NCBI RefSeq assembly: GCF_016920785.2
Contig: NW_024609880.1
Coordinates: forward strand, 36,293,152 to 36,357,151
DNA: 64,000 bases
Source: Ixodes scapularis
Taxonomy: Eukaryota; Arthropoda; Arachnida; Ixodida; Ixodidae
Direction: 5' to 3'
The notes under the pieces were generated by a model, which had not been told where the DNA came from, searched no databases, and was given only the letters and a program-made list of their open reading frames with translations. Shown in pieces: positions 43,740-55,714 of the stretch. A program made the position numbers and the translations under genes. Positions within the stretch are counted from its first letter, which is position 1. The number at the start of each line of letters is the position of its first letter.

Positions 43740-46407
43740 CAAAATGGTATGGGCGTCCCTTTCCGGAGGTACATGGGGGACAGCGGGGCTTGGTATGGGA
43801 CAGAGGGGCTGGACGCTGCGAGGCGTCATGTGCAACGGGGCCCAAGTAGGTTAATAGTTTTGTAATTAGCAGCCACATACTGTTGCTGCGAGGCGGCATG
43901 AATGTACGCGGGGGGTTGGTTAACGAGCTCCCCAGGGATACATGTGCTGTTCCACTTTCTTTCGGACGGCACTTGTAGGCGCGGGTGGAGTGCCGTCGGA
44001 CGGCACTGTAGACAGCCAAAAAAAATGAGGTGTTTTGAACAACTTTCTTGAAGAGATCATGAACTGATTTTTCAACTACTTCCTCATCGGCTTGCCTCCT
44101 CAGTACATAAGCAGAGTGAGAAACCATGTGGTCGTATTTCACTGAAACCCAAAGTTCTGCCAGCAGTCTGAGAGCCGGCATGGACAAAGCCCTACATAAA
44201 TTTCACACTTCACATTTTTGCAAGTGCTGACAACCATGAAGGGAGCGACGGGACAAGCGATGGCGACCCTTTTTGCTATCGCTCAGCCGCACGACGAGGC
44301 GCACTGCATGAAAGCAACTGGAGCAATCGACCAATGTGATGAGCGACTTTTCTTGTAATTCAAGGACCGAGCAGCGTTACAAGCGACAGTCAGAAATTTC
44401 CGTCGCTGTTGCCGATGCTCGTCTCGTTGCTCACTAAATCGCTTACATGCGGTCCAGCCTTAATTGTCTGAAAGCGAGAGACACGTGCCACGAGTGAGTA
44501 CCGTGCTGCCACTCACTTCCAAGTGCCTCTCGATTCAGGGCTACACTACCATTTGCTTTCAAGTCCTGAACGGGCCTCCTGCTCAGGCGCTTTGATGCCA
44601 CTTACGAAACTAGCACAAACTCGTCAAGGGGGTTTAGGCGGGGTTAGTCATCCGGTGTGTTTGCCGCACCATTCTTTACGGTGCCTCGACAGTCCACAGT
44701 CACTTCACAGTAACAAGTTGGGACGCCATGATGACAGCGGCACTTGTGCCTGCTTGTCTTATTCACTAGAGGTTTGAACACCAACTGCAGACTTTCGACA
44801 GCATGACACTTTCGGTTTTGTAACATCATTGTTGCTTCCTTGGGACAACTCTTAATACATGCGAGGAACAAGATGGCAATTGCACCAGTGGGGAATACGT
44901 CCAGGCACTATAGACCATTCCATTTAGCGCTCTCTGAGCGGCACCATTTTGTTCGACCGCAGCGCCCTCTCCACACATCCGGAAAGTTCAGTGGGTTCGG
45001 CGGGGTAAAACGAGAGAGAGGGCACGCGCCCGACTCCGCTAGCAGACGACAAACCGGGAGGTTGCCGTTCTCCATCTTTGGGCTGTATCGGCGGGCTCTG
45101 CCGAACATTGAACTCTCGCTCGTGGCTGCCATTGCGAAGTGGTTCGCGTTATTAGAATAGTTGTGGCTACTCCAAAATCAGCCTAGAGCTCTCTGTTGTT
45201 CTATTTTGCTAAATGATCAACTAGCATATCTTTTTTCCGTTACGTAAATAGCAGCTGAGTCAGCCGGCAGTACTGCCCTCAACTACTGCGTGTATTGCGG
45301 CAGGAGAGCACTTTTTATTTATTATTTCAGGCTTCCACTCATGGTCGCTAAAGGCCTACACCAGTACAAACTTTGTATAGTAAAAAAGGTACAGCAACCG
45401 GATTTACTTTTCGCCAAAGAGCCCGGCCAATCTGACACAGTTTTCCCTATTTTTTTTTATTTGCACGCAGGTAACAGCACAATTGGACCCTGTGAGTCTT
45501 TTCATCTAGTATAGTATAACACGACAACTGGCATACAAAAATCTGCGCTTGAAAGTTCCAAAATGACGCGATTTTAAACACAGTTTGCACGCCAGCCGGA
45601 CGCTAGCTACAGCCCACTCGGCGGAGCGGACGGCATACGGGGTGAGAGGGGGAGTGCATTTTTTTCTCTTTTACCCTCTCTGCTATGACCCTAATGGAAC
45701 GGTTTATACCTGTACTAAAACTTGCTTGATCACCTGTTTATTTATGATTATCTTTACACTTGCAGCGTTACCTCCGAGGCGGGGTTTCCCGACCAGAAGA
45801 AAAATTTGACAGGGCCATAGGCAAGGCCAAGTTCGACTCGCGCTGCTGATCCTGTTGTCCCGGTGCCTCTACAAGGGCGAGGACCTGGTCAATAGGAGTG
45901 CGACAGGCCAACCTTCCAGGCGTGACAAAGTATGGCGCCGTGGGAAGTAAGCCCATTACACCTGTCAAAGGGGATGCAATTGCAGGTGCGTGCCTTGCTG
46001 CATGTCCGCCTTCCCGGCTCTAAACTATGTAGAAATTGGCAGGTTCAGCATCGTGCATTATATAGGTTTTATAGACCATACGCGAAATAGCTCTTGGGTA
46101 TCATCATCATGCCGCTCGGAGCGACGTGTGGTGGGTATTGATATCTTGAATGTGCAAATGCCACTATACCTCGTCTCGCCTCAGCATGAACTAACCGCGA
46201 AAGCTGTGCAAGCGCAAGCGGGTAGCCTTGGCAGGATGATGGAACCGCAGTATGTGTGCGTCCACAGGTTTCCAAAGTCAACGGCAGAAGCTTTCGAGGG
46301 TGTCCCAAGCATGCATCAGCAACTTCGGGAGGATACATGGGCACTGCTATCTTGGAAGCACTTTTCAAGGTTAAAGAAAATGAACACAGTTGGCAAAAAC
46401 TTGAGTC
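43740..46407. other. intergenic DNA, one weak exon-like stretch
   Basis: The minus strand at 44030-44180 reads PALRLLAELWVSVKYDHMV, then YVLRRQADEEVVEK and VHDLFKKVVQN, which looks protein-like but is not recognised and runs on into repeat sequence. 44880-45140 is a GC-rich patch. 46260-46360 has an acceptor-like CAG followed by a short open stretch. No gene call is made. Confidence 0.3.
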
Positions 46408-46410
46408 TTA

Positions 46411-46795
46411 AGGCCCGTTCACACTCTTGCAACTGAGTACGACCGAGAGAGACGAGATCTGTTAAAACTTCTTAAAATTTCTTAGGACGAGGGTACACAC
46501 TGGGGGCATTCTGGCACCATCTATGCGGTGACCCTGGAACTGCATTTTACAAGAGCGAAGGTTTCGCGGAATTTCCAAGGTCAAACATGTGTAATACCTG
46601 TAAGAAAGGCTTGTTTATAACGTTGACAAAAGTTTTTCGAGCCAAGAAAGAAAGGATAATGCGCAAGAGAAATAGTAAATATGCCGGACCGCCAAGTTTA
46701 CACTGCTACCAAATAGATGGCGCCAGTGTGTCCTCTCGTTGTAAGAGGTTTTAAGGAACCCAGTTTTAAGAGGTCGCAAAAGTGTGAACGGGCCT
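46411..46795. mobile_element. Harbinger-like MITE
   Basis: 385 bp with perfect 15-bp terminal repeats AGGCCCGTTCACACT and a TTA duplication at 46408-46410 and 46796-46798. Three-base TTA/TAA duplication fits PIF/Harbinger. Inner repeats (TTAAGAGG-like) near the right end extend the inversion weakly. Noncoding. Confidence 0.85.
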
Positions 46796-46798
46796 TTA

Positions 46799-47823
46799 GA
46801 AAACCATGCAGTGAACAGAAAACTTAACAGTTCATGCGTTCTTGGCATTTCATCAGGTTGTTGGCAGGCCTCTTCACGATGTATGATATGTGCATTACTT
46901 TGGTATTTGTTGATTTTTCTGGAAACAGGTGCCAGCAGGTACGGGCATAGACAATGGTAATTATATTCGTGCATCAGTACAACTTTTTTTGTTATTTTAT
47001 TTTAAAGCTTGCTATTTAGTTTTGAAAGAACTTCGTGGTTCCCATGGCGAAGTTGAAAACATTATATTGGTGTGCTCAAAACCAGTCCAAGGTCAGAACT
47101 AATGCCAAGGCATCTAAAAAAAATAATGTGACCAGAAACAATGTCATTTATTATGTTGTCAAGCTAGCCCTCGCAAATATTAGCCAAATCGGGTTCAATA
47201 ATACCCACCCATGTAGGAGGGTGTCTTTAGTGCCCATGCTTGTTGTTTAATTAGACCTTGAACATGGTTCCTTACTACGTAGTACTTGCATTATACGAAT
47301 GAGTTTTCTAGTTAACGGTGGTGTTCCTGTTAACAAACCATTGTATTAGGTAGGTAGAAAATAAGAGTGAAGAAGTGAACTTTGGTCTTTAGTGGCAAGT
47401 ATAGTTCATATGGAATCATTTTCGCTTCAGTGGAGGCTCAAGTATGCACGACACTGAAGGGACTTTCCTTTCAGTCGACGGAGACAAGGGTACCACAAGA
47501 GCCAGTGAGGGAAAGAGAACGGGACCTCTTGGTGTCAACGCCTTGCCGCCTGCGTGGCTGTGCCTCGAATCGTGTAGTTTTTGCCGAGGTAAACAATTGG
47601 GCCATTTAAAAGTTTCGCGTTTTTGCGGATAAAAAAAAAACATGACTCACTTGCAAGCCTTGCTGTAAACAATCCAATGCAGCACTGAAATTTGTGAGTT
47701 GCAGATAATGTCACAGGTAGAATAGATAACCTCTACAATCTCAGAGTTCTGTGTACAAAGGGGCTGCCCAAAGATTACACAGCAGGCTGGCGCCCCGCTA
47801 CAGAGCACCAGTATATGTCGTAC
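46799..47823. other. intergenic DNA, nothing identified
   Basis: About 1 kb with overlapping chance frames near 47400-47640 on both strands and no recognisable repeat boundary. Confidence 0.4.
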
Positions 47824-48119
47824 CATAGCCTCCTTTATACTGAAAAAACCTGGCAGATTGCCACGAGAAGCGGTCGCCAAAATGGAAAAGGTGGAGTGGC
47901 ATACAACGGACAAGAGTCTCGCCGCAGCGGACGCGAAACACGAAAAAAGTATGTTTTGGGTCCTCGTCACTGCAAAAGCTGTGTGCTGACGTCCAGGTTC
48001 CCCGAGGAATGGCTCTTTAGTGCTCTGTGCTACCAAATCCTCACGCTCCAAATCTGTGACCAGGCACTCTATGACTCCGTCGTCGAACTGGCAGGCCTTG
48101 TGAGTTTAGAGGTGCTATG
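47824..48119. mobile_element. CATAGCCTCC-type TIR element, copy C
   Basis: 296 bp, the shortest and clearest member of the family. It starts CATAGCCTCCTTTATACTGA and ends with the inverse (GTTTAGAGGTGCTATG). Its interior is shared with the ends of copies A and B (5659-6808, 6817-7380), so A and B are longer because of extra internal sequence. Confidence 0.75.
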
Positions 48120-48878
48120 GTCATACTCTAATCCACTTTACTCTTTTTTTTTTCAGGGGGAGGGCATCTTTTTATTTGCACAAAAGAGGGTTAGACTGTT
48201 ATGATTAAATTGGTGCGGACAACCACTAACAAGCTCTGTTTGCTGTCTTCAGGGCCTACGCTATTCTTATCAATGCCGATCTTCGCCAAAGAAAACAAGA
48301 TAGGGGAAGGGACAAGAGCGGAGGAAAGTTGCGTGGTTGATGTAACTACTCATGCTAAAGATAAATCACATGCAACTATGGTTGCTTAAGATAAATCTGT
48401 TTGAAAGGGTGTCTTCGCTATGTCAATCTGTAAACATATTTTTTTAAGCTGGAGACCAAGTGAGATAAGTATCATCCGCTGTCTTCTCAACTGGTTATTT
48501 CAATATTTTATTAGGAGTACTTGGCCATGACTTCAAAACAAACCAAAGACCAGATTCGGGCTCATGTTGGAAGGCGGTTCTTTCTTGCCAAACTTCAGAA
48601 ACATTTATCTAAGCAAAGATGATAAACAAATTACTATTGGTTTTAGTGTCCCACAATTTCTGCATGCAAAAAATGCCTATATCCTTACAGCACACGAAAT
48701 GTTATAAGATACTTTTTAGTGCAGAGATGCATTATTTTGTTACTCAGATGGAAAATTGTAATGATTACTACCTTGTAGTAGGCCTTGTACATGAAGCATT
48801 CCCACACATGCACACAGATGCTAAAGCAAGCTTTAAGCCCTCTCTAAATTCCATCGTGGCTTGCTTTCGTTACAACTA
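48120..48878. other. intergenic DNA, nothing identified
   Basis: AT-rich, no gene or structured repeat seen. Confidence 0.4.
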
Positions 48879-49001
48879 AAAAGGGAGCACAATAAGACGG
48901 GGACGAGAAAGGAAGAAACAGGTGCTCACTACCAACTAGTTTATTCAAAAAAAAAACGTCTTCCCTTCCTTCCTAGTCCCTGTCTTAGTGTACTCTTTTT
49001 T
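48879..49001. mobile_element. palindromic MITE-like hairpin
   Basis: Left arm AAAAGGGAGCACAATAAGAC (48879 on) and right arm inverted at 48960-49001 (CTAGTCCCTGTCTTAGTGTA). The loop contains ACCAACTAGTTTATTC, comparable to the AACTAG motif next to the hairpin at 7887-7992. Confidence 0.55.
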
Positions 49002-49896
49002 TTCATTGCAGCCGCGAAGCAGCTTGCCCAGCAAAGAATTTTATAATGCCTTTTTCGACTGTACTAGACAGTCTCAGTAGATAAGCCCCAGTCTTCCCTA
49101 GCACCTAGCTTATGCAGGGTGCTGCAGAACAGGTTCAGCTAGACTTGGTACCCTCCCCTCTTTCCTCAGTAGGGACAAATGCGCCTTGTGCTTCAAGTGC
49201 TCTCAGTGCACTTACTGATTTATTATTTACGTTCCCTTTGAGCCTTAAATTATTATTCTTTTCAAAGGAAAAGCAGACAATAGCAGCAGCAGCCTCCCCC
49301 GCCCCTCCACTTTCTATCTCTCTCCATGGGAATATTTTAGGTTCCTCCTGATGGCTAAAATAATTTTGAATGCAATAGTCTGCATTTTTATGGTGTCCAT
49401 CTGTAACCTGATACATCATCAGGGTGTCTACCAACCTGAAATTCTCAGGGAAATCGTCAAAAAATTGGCTTCATCAGGGAAAATGACCACTGAAAGTGGA
49501 ACGGCGATACAGAACAAAGCTTGACGGTTGCGCATGGGCACGACTATGCTGAATAATGTTTCCGAATTATGATCCTTTGATCCAGAAGTGGTCAGGAAGT
49601 TTTTATCGAAATAGTCACGGGAAATTCTAGAAAAGTCAAGGAATTTGAAATCAGTAATTTGGTAGACATCCTGATGCACCGGTTCCACCGTACGAAACAC
49701 TCCACAATCAAGTGAGAATTGGGGAAAGCGAAATATAGAAAGGCAGCAATGGGCGTCTGCCTCGCTTGCCTTCACTCTGCTGCATGGACTTTCCATCTAT
49801 GACACTGTGGGCACTTAACATGTCTTGGATAATTTTACTTTGCTTACCTACAACTTCGTCTGACTTCCAGAACTTAATCATTTTTTTTTCTCCCAG
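49002..49896. other. intergenic DNA, nothing firmly identified
   Basis: A CAGGGTGTCTACCAACCTG motif followed by repeated TCAGGGAAA near 49422-49480 suggests a repeat end. No gene seen. Confidence 0.35.
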
Positions 49897-49992
49897 GACC
49901 CAGTAAAAACTTTTGGGAACCCGGCATTACTTTTCGCTGGAAAGCACCCATGGACATCTGGCAGCATGTGCGTTGTCTGCGAGGACCTATGA
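49897..49992 (+). CDS. candidate terminal exon, unknown protein
   Basis: A pyrimidine-rich acceptor (TTTTTTTTTCTCCCAG, ending 49896) opens 31 codons reading DPVKTFGNPALLFAGKHPW, then GSMCVVCEDL and TGA. An AATAAA at 50645-50650 could end its transcript after about 650 bases of AT-rich 3' UTR. The upstream exons were not found and the protein is not recognised. It could equally be a chance frame. Confidence 0.22.
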   Translation, partial: DPVKTFGNPALLFAGKHPWTSGSMCVVCEDL

Positions 49993-51305
49993 AACGACAT
50001 CCTGGACTTTTCAGCAAGACTTTCTCGGGTATTAGCCATGTACTGAGCATAGAAAGGTCAGTATGTGGGGGGGAATCGACGAAGCACACTTTTTGTGCTT
50101 GAGCACCCTCATGGGTAAAAAAAATACAAAGATTTCGGTAAGAGCTGTGAAAGTTGTGACAGCACTCGGAGCACATTCCTAGAACAGGGAAAAAGAATTA
50201 CCAATAACGGTTACTGTTTTAATGTTTTCCATATGTATTTGGTGAATATTCCAGATATAATACAAAGATTTGTGTGTTCCATTGTGTATCTAAACTTCTG
50301 TTAGATTTATTTTTTGTGCATCTGTTAATATGAGGATTCAAACCATAGAAGAAGAAACTGCAAAAAGAAAAACAAAGCTTTAAAAAAACAGCAAGTAGGC
50401 AAACAAAGCTTTTAGGAAACTTGTAATTTTTTTTTAAATTCTAATTTAATCCTCAACACCAAGCAGGCAAAGCAAGCCTTCACAAAACTTGTCATTGTAA
50501 TTTATTTTCGTTCTTGTCTAATAGTTATACCAGTTTTGTGTATTAGTATTATTTCTTATGATGTTATTTGTTTAGTTATTGTGATAAAACCACTGTGATA
50601 AGCCGAAGCAGGCTTTTGAGCCAATGTGTATCACATTAGTTTCTAATAAAGTAATTGTTTTAAATACTTGTGACTTGTTTTGCAGTACCTGCATGGTAGG
50701 ACTCATAAAGTTGCATTTGCACAAATGGCAGTGATATGAGCTGAGAGAAAACAGCTATCTTTATTGTTAAATTTGAAGATTCCTGCAATTTATTGCCACC
50801 CACCTGTACACTCAAACAGGCATGAAGCAACAGAAGATGCTCGTTCACACCAGCTCTTGCCAATAGTCTAGACATGTGATAAAAAAAGAACTAATAGAAA
50901 GTTAAGCTGCCGATTAAAATAAAACTTTTTTTTTGTTGTGTGCAAATTCCAATGTAACAAAACAATGCTGTCCTGAAAGCTTCTGTTGTGTTTCATGATA
51001 AATTTTAGAGCAGCATTCAGTTCAGCATCGTTAAGACCATCACCGTTCATTTTTCCATGTTTCATTACAGGAAATTGTAGGATATCAGTTCTGCATTTCG
51101 ACGTTTACGCTTGCAGACAATTGATGTTACCGCTTCTTTCAGGTGGAATTGAAGTTTCCATTTCAACTTTTATACTTTCACAGAGTTGATGTTACTACCC
51201 TTGTTTTAGAGAAATTCAAGTTGAACCTCGCAGGCGGCAAGAAGTCTCCTAACGATCACAATGCCTTCCTTTGTTCAACAAACTGATACTTGACTAGGGC
51301 TGCTA
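49993..51305. other. AT-rich DNA with one polyadenylation-type signal
   Basis: AATAAA at 50645-50650 is the only motif of note. The stretch 50390-50480 repeats GCAAGTAGGCAAACAAAGC-like sequence twice (50390 and 50460). Nothing else identified. Confidence 0.35.
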
Positions 51306-51308
51306 CAC

Positions 51309-51772
51309 TCCACACAAAGTGGGGAGTCAGCACTGACTATCTTTCGGAAAGTCGTTCATACACTCCCATGACTCTTTTGCGATAGGAGTCGGGGGACTCC
51401 TCATAAAAGGAGGGTCCTCACAACTCTTGTTAGAGAGTCACGGGGATTACCAGAAAGGAGTCGTGTGACTCTTTTTCTCCGTTAGATAAGAGTCGTTAAA
51501 GAGTCGCAGTTGACTACGTCACCTGGAGTCGCCCATACACTACCATGACTCCAGTGTGATGAGAGTCGCAGGACTCTTTTTTAAATAAGAGTCAAGTGAC
51601 TACAAACTGGAGTCGTGGAGGAGTCAAATCTGTAGCGCGCAAAGACCCCCCACAGGGAGTCGTGGCGACTCTCTTTAAAAAAAGAGTCGAGGGACTCTAC
51701 AAACTGGAGTCGATTCTGCGGCGCGCCAATACCGCCCAAAGAGAGTCATAGCGACTCTTTTTTTTTAAGAGT
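51309..51772. mobile_element. GAGTC/GACTC-rich element with TA borders (right)
   Basis: About 464 bases filled with some twenty-five GAGTC or GACTC motifs, many paired as GAGTC...GACTC around AT-rich cores such as CTCTTTAAAAAAAGAG. The outer ends read CACTC (51309) and GAGTG (51768-51772) with TA on each side. The LINE 3' half begins two to three bases further on. A TA-flanked MITE or a satellite with palindromic units both fit. Confidence 0.55.
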
Positions 51773-51774
51773 GT

Positions 51775-54229
51775 ACGTGGAAGCACGCCATCGTCGCTTT
51801 CATTCCGAAGCCTGGAAAAGAGCTTTCGGTCTCCAATCCCAGGCCGATTTTTCTTACGTCTTCCCTGGGCAAGTTGCTCGAGCACGTCATTCTTACCAGA
51901 CTTCAAGCCTACGTGGAAGACCGCGACCTTTTACCGCACACCTCGTTCGGTTTCCGAGCGCACCTCTCTACCCAGGACGTGTTCCTGCAACTCTCACAGG
52001 ACAGTAGAGAAGAAGAGGGGAATGCAAGCCTTGCTGGCCCTCGACCTCCAGAAAGTGTTTGACAACGTGAAGCACGAAGCCATTCTCAATCGGATTTCTC
52101 GCCTGCACCTCGGGCTCCGCACCTTTGCGTACGTGAAGCCCTTTCTCACGGGACGCACTGCAGAGATTCGCCTGGGAAAAGACGTCTCGCCGACCTTTCG
52201 AGCCTGCGTGGGACGAGGTACTCCCCAAGGGGCAGTAATCTCGCCCCTCTTGTTCAACTTCGCAATGATGGACCTACTAGAAAAACTGACCGTTATCCCC
52301 GGCCTACATCATTCGCTTTACGCAGATGACGTTACTCTTTGGACTGAGGGCCACGTATTACAAGTGCAAAGCGCGCTCCAGACGGCCGCTGATGTCGTAG
52401 TAGACTATGCCACATCCGTCGGTCTCGAGTGCTCCCATGCCATTGCAAGTCGGAACTCCTTGTGAAGAGGGGCTTCCACGAGCGCATTTTCCAGTACGAA
52501 GTTCAAGTTCTGGTCAACGGCAATCGCATCTCTGAAAGTGGCTCGGTCAGAGTTCTCGGCATGCACCTCAGAAAAGATCTGTCAAACGCAGACGCCATTC
52601 TTCGAATTGGCAAGACGGCCAAGAGCACGGCGCGTCTCATTAGACGCATCGCAAACAAGCGAAGCAGAGTCAAGAAGGGCGACGTTTGCCGCATAGTGCA
52701 CGCGTTTGTCGTCAGCCGCGTCGTCAACACGGTACCCTATATGCGACTCACGACAACCGACAAGAAGAAGCTCGATTCCATCATAAGACAAGTGCACAAG
52801 TTGGCCCTCGTACTCCCAATGGCCACGCCTACGGACCGCCTCATAAAACTTGGAATACACAACACGGTGTCCGAACTCGTCGAAGCGCACCGGACCTCTC
52901 AAATCGTGCGTTTCTCCAAGACGCCCACCGGGCGCGCCGTCCTGGACAGGCTGGTGATCGAGCCGGAACCTTTGCAAGGGGCCCCGGTTGACGTTCTGAA
53001 GACGATTAGGAAAGTGTTGGAAGTCCGCCCGGTACGGCGGAATATGCACCCTCAACATCACGAGGAGCAGAGAAAGGCGGGAGCTGAAGCCCTCAACAAG
53101 CAGCATCGTAAACAACTCTGGCGTCCTTTAGTGGACGCTGCATGCACCGTATCCGGGCGGCGCCTCTCGTAACGCCTGTTTCGCGATCGCCGTGGTAAAC
53201 AGCGAAGGATCCACGGTCGCCCAGGCCTCCGTGACCACCAAAGCCACAGCAGTGGCGGAAGAGGAGGCCGTTGCACTGGCCATGGTCCACGCGGGCCCCC
53301 TCTCAATGACGATCACCAGCGACTCCGAGACGGCAGTCCGCAACTTCGCCAGAGGCAGGGTGTGCGCGGTAGCAGAACGCATCCTTCGATCCTTCAAGCT
53401 CGGCTCCGACCGCACCAGACAGCGTCTGGTGTGGGTCCCTGCTCACTCGACTCACGAGGGGAACAAAACGGCACAAGCAACGGCAACTCGAGCAACTTCC
53501 CTCCGTATGGCGGCCGGCACGCTGCCAAGTTCCCTTAGCGGTGTCGACGAGGCGGCGTCCCACCACTTTTCGATGTCCAAGGACTGCATGACGGTGTTTC
53601 AAGAGATCTTGCATCACTACCGCTTAGAGCGCAGAGTGTATCCACCACGCGACAAAAGTCTCACCAAGTTCCAGGCCCTGAGGTAGAGACAGCTGCAGAC
53701 AAATACCCTCCCCTGCCCGGCCTTTCTCCTGCAGATCTATCTCACCGTCTTCGACGGGAGGTGCGCCCGCTACCCGCCGCCAGACCCCGCCGACAAGGGG
53801 ACTGGCCCGACCAAGGCCACCATCACACACTCGTTTCGGGAATGTCCCTTCGACCCTCCCTCGCCTACTCTACGGGACCTCGTTCGCCCACCTTCAAGAA
53901 GGAGAGGAGGACCCGCTGGATCCCCTTTGGACCGTGCTTCTCCGAAGCTCGGACCCACACATCCACGCCGAAGTGGTCTCCCGAGCGGATAAGATAGCGA
54001 CGGAAATCACGAAGACCCTACAAAAAGCGAACGAGCACCCGACGTTCGACTTGGCGTGAACATCGGTGCATGTACATCCCTTTCAGAACTGAGAAAAGCC
54101 GCCTCGCATGCATTCCTTCTTTTTTCAGGAACACAATTTTTGTTTCTTTTTTGGGAAGCCGCGATAGGTAAACGTTTATCCTGCGGCTTCTTGGTGTGGT
54201 GTTCCAATAAAGTTGTTTCTCTCTCTCTA
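51775..54229 (+). pseudogene. LINE ORF2, 3' half: reverse transcriptase and RNase H (frameshifted)
   Basis: It starts mid-protein at TWKHAIVAFIPKPGKEL. RT motifs in order: LTSSLGKLLEHVI; the catalytic block ALDLQKVFD near 52040; TPQGAVISPLLF near 52220; YADDVTLW near 52320. Frame changes lie near 52010, 52440 and 53165. The thumb and connection fill 52429-53110. An RNase H domain follows: VDAA (first Asp, near 53130), EEEAVALAM (Glu, near 53270) and ITSDSETAV (Asp, near 53320), plus PAHS. An RNase H after the RT places the element in the I group. Coding similarity fades near 54057. The 3' UTR has AATAAA at 54206-54211 and a CTCT-type end. Roughly 50 RT residues are missing between this start and the end of the 5' half at 33567. 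Confidence 0.87.
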
Positions 54230-54264
54230 TGCGCACAAAATGAGAGGCGCTATCAAGCGGCTCC

Positions 54265-54760
54265 GGTGCAGCGTCAGACTTGGCTACTGCAAACGTTACT
54301 AAAACACTCAGTTGGGAAACTCGCCGTCGAAACCTGGACCGCTGGCGTCCACCGAGACCGAGCTAAATGCGACAACAGCGCCACTCTTTTTCGTTTGTCT
54401 GTACTATGGTCACCTCGAGCTTTTTGAAAGCCTGTTTTTTGCGTAAAAACAAACGGAAAAGACTCTTTTTGTATGAAATTTATTGGAGTTTAGTACCAAA
54501 TGATGGGCGCGTGATGTTTTTATCATCTTTAGTTCGCAAGGTTTTGCGGAACAATTAATATTGTTTTTATAAAACCATGCCTCAGCGGGCCTTTCAGGTA
54601 GCGCGTCCCGACCTAGGTGCATTTTAACTTCCGTAGTTCAACGCGGCGCGTCCGCCGGGGAGACGGGGGTTACCCCTGTCAAAGCCAAAAATAGAAGTCA
54701 CGTGCAGTTTCTCGAGTGGCCGCTGCGGGAGAAATGGTGGCGTTGTGTTCTTGATTAGCT
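54265..54760 (-). repeat. second copy of the interior of the 17.5-18.8 kb element
   Basis: Reverse-complement match to about 17930-18500, including ACTCAGTTGGGAAACTCGCC, AAACGGAAAAGACTCTTTTT and GTGGCCGCTGCGGGAGAAAT. The long TIR arms of that element are not present here, so either this is a truncated copy or the interior is a separate repeat. Confidence 0.75.
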
Positions 54761-54800
54761 CGGTGCTCGGAGACAGATTGGGTCCATATTTTTAGGGCTG

Positions 54801-54872
54801 TCTCTATGGGAGTTTCCCAACTCTATGGGAGTCTCTATGGGAGTTTCCCAACTCTATGGGAGTTTCCCAACA
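54801..54872 (+). repeat. 19-bp tandem repeat with GGGAGTTTCC units
   Basis: TCTATGGGAGTTTCCCAAC occurs three times complete plus one truncated unit (TCTATGGGAG). Each complete unit contains GGGAGTTTCC, which fits the NF-kB/Rel consensus GGGRNWYYCC. The repeat is followed by GC-rich DNA and AT-poor sequence to 55000. Regulatory meaning is inference only. Confidence 0.8.
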
Positions 54873-55714
54873 ACGTCACTCCTCTGGAATGCGCAGACTG
54901 GCCAGGCGCGCGCTGTGGCGGCGGAGCGCGCGGCGGCGGCGGCTTTGGCGCGCCAGCTGTGCGCTGTGTGACGTCACTGCTCCTCGCGCTTGCGCAGCAC
55001 GGCTCTTTGACAGCCACGCGAAAATGCTCAACCTGGGCCAGTGTAGCTACAAAAAAATCATATCTCAGCATCTAAGCCGCCTTCACACTTGGCGAAAAAC
55101 TCTTTGTCGCCGACGAAATCTACACGGTGAAAAAAAAAAAAAAAATGGTGCCGCTCACATTTGTTGTTACCCGTCGCGCGCGCGCGGCTCCGGCCTCTCG
55201 CAGATATCAGAGCCGACTGCACCTAGTTCGAGTGGTGTTCGAAAATATGCTCTCGCATAGATTCTATTGCAGTTAACGCTAACCCGCTGTGCCGAGAGAA
55301 CGCCCAACATTCTGCCGGCAATACGAGAAGGCATTACTAAAGTAACGAGCTAACGAAGACAACGTGCGTACGTACTTCTTGTGCCGATTTTATTCCACAG
55401 GCCTTCTTTGTGGGCACTGTCTTCGTTGCTCAGGTGCCTGTTGTCAAGCAGGGTTGAATAATTGAGCCTCGATCCGCATTTCTGCCAGCACAACGATACC
55501 AGCGATGCAACGCCATTTGCACAACTTGGGAGCTCCGGCAACTCCGGCGGCCATTTTAACAACTCGGCGGCTCGAATAAGATGTGACGCCGGCAAGCGTC
55601 AGTTCCTCCGCACGTTTCGATTGGCTGCGGCGGCGTGGAAACTTTTTCGGAGCGGGAAAAATCGTCCCGGACCGATTGCTCACCCGGTCGAATATTCACT
55701 GATATTAAAAGCGG
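54873..55714. other. GC-rich DNA, nothing firmly identified
   Basis: GC-rich patch at 54885-55000 (GCGCGCTGTGGCGGCGG) and CGCG run near 55175. Overlapping frames on both strands, no domain. 55640-55690 has GCGGGAAAAATCGTCC. Confidence 0.35.

Noticed and set aside
43630..44187. 185-codon minus-strand open frame
   Set aside because: It crosses the border of the TTAA element and a GTGCCGTC repeat, so as a whole it cannot be one gene. Only a short part is mentioned as a weak exon.
33568..51772. Single 18.2-kb giant mobile element
   Set aside because: The right GAGTC block has its own TA-bordered ends, no matching left terminus exists, about 150 bases of LINE are missing, and the cargo has no transposition genes. 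Kept only as a hypothesis in the findings.
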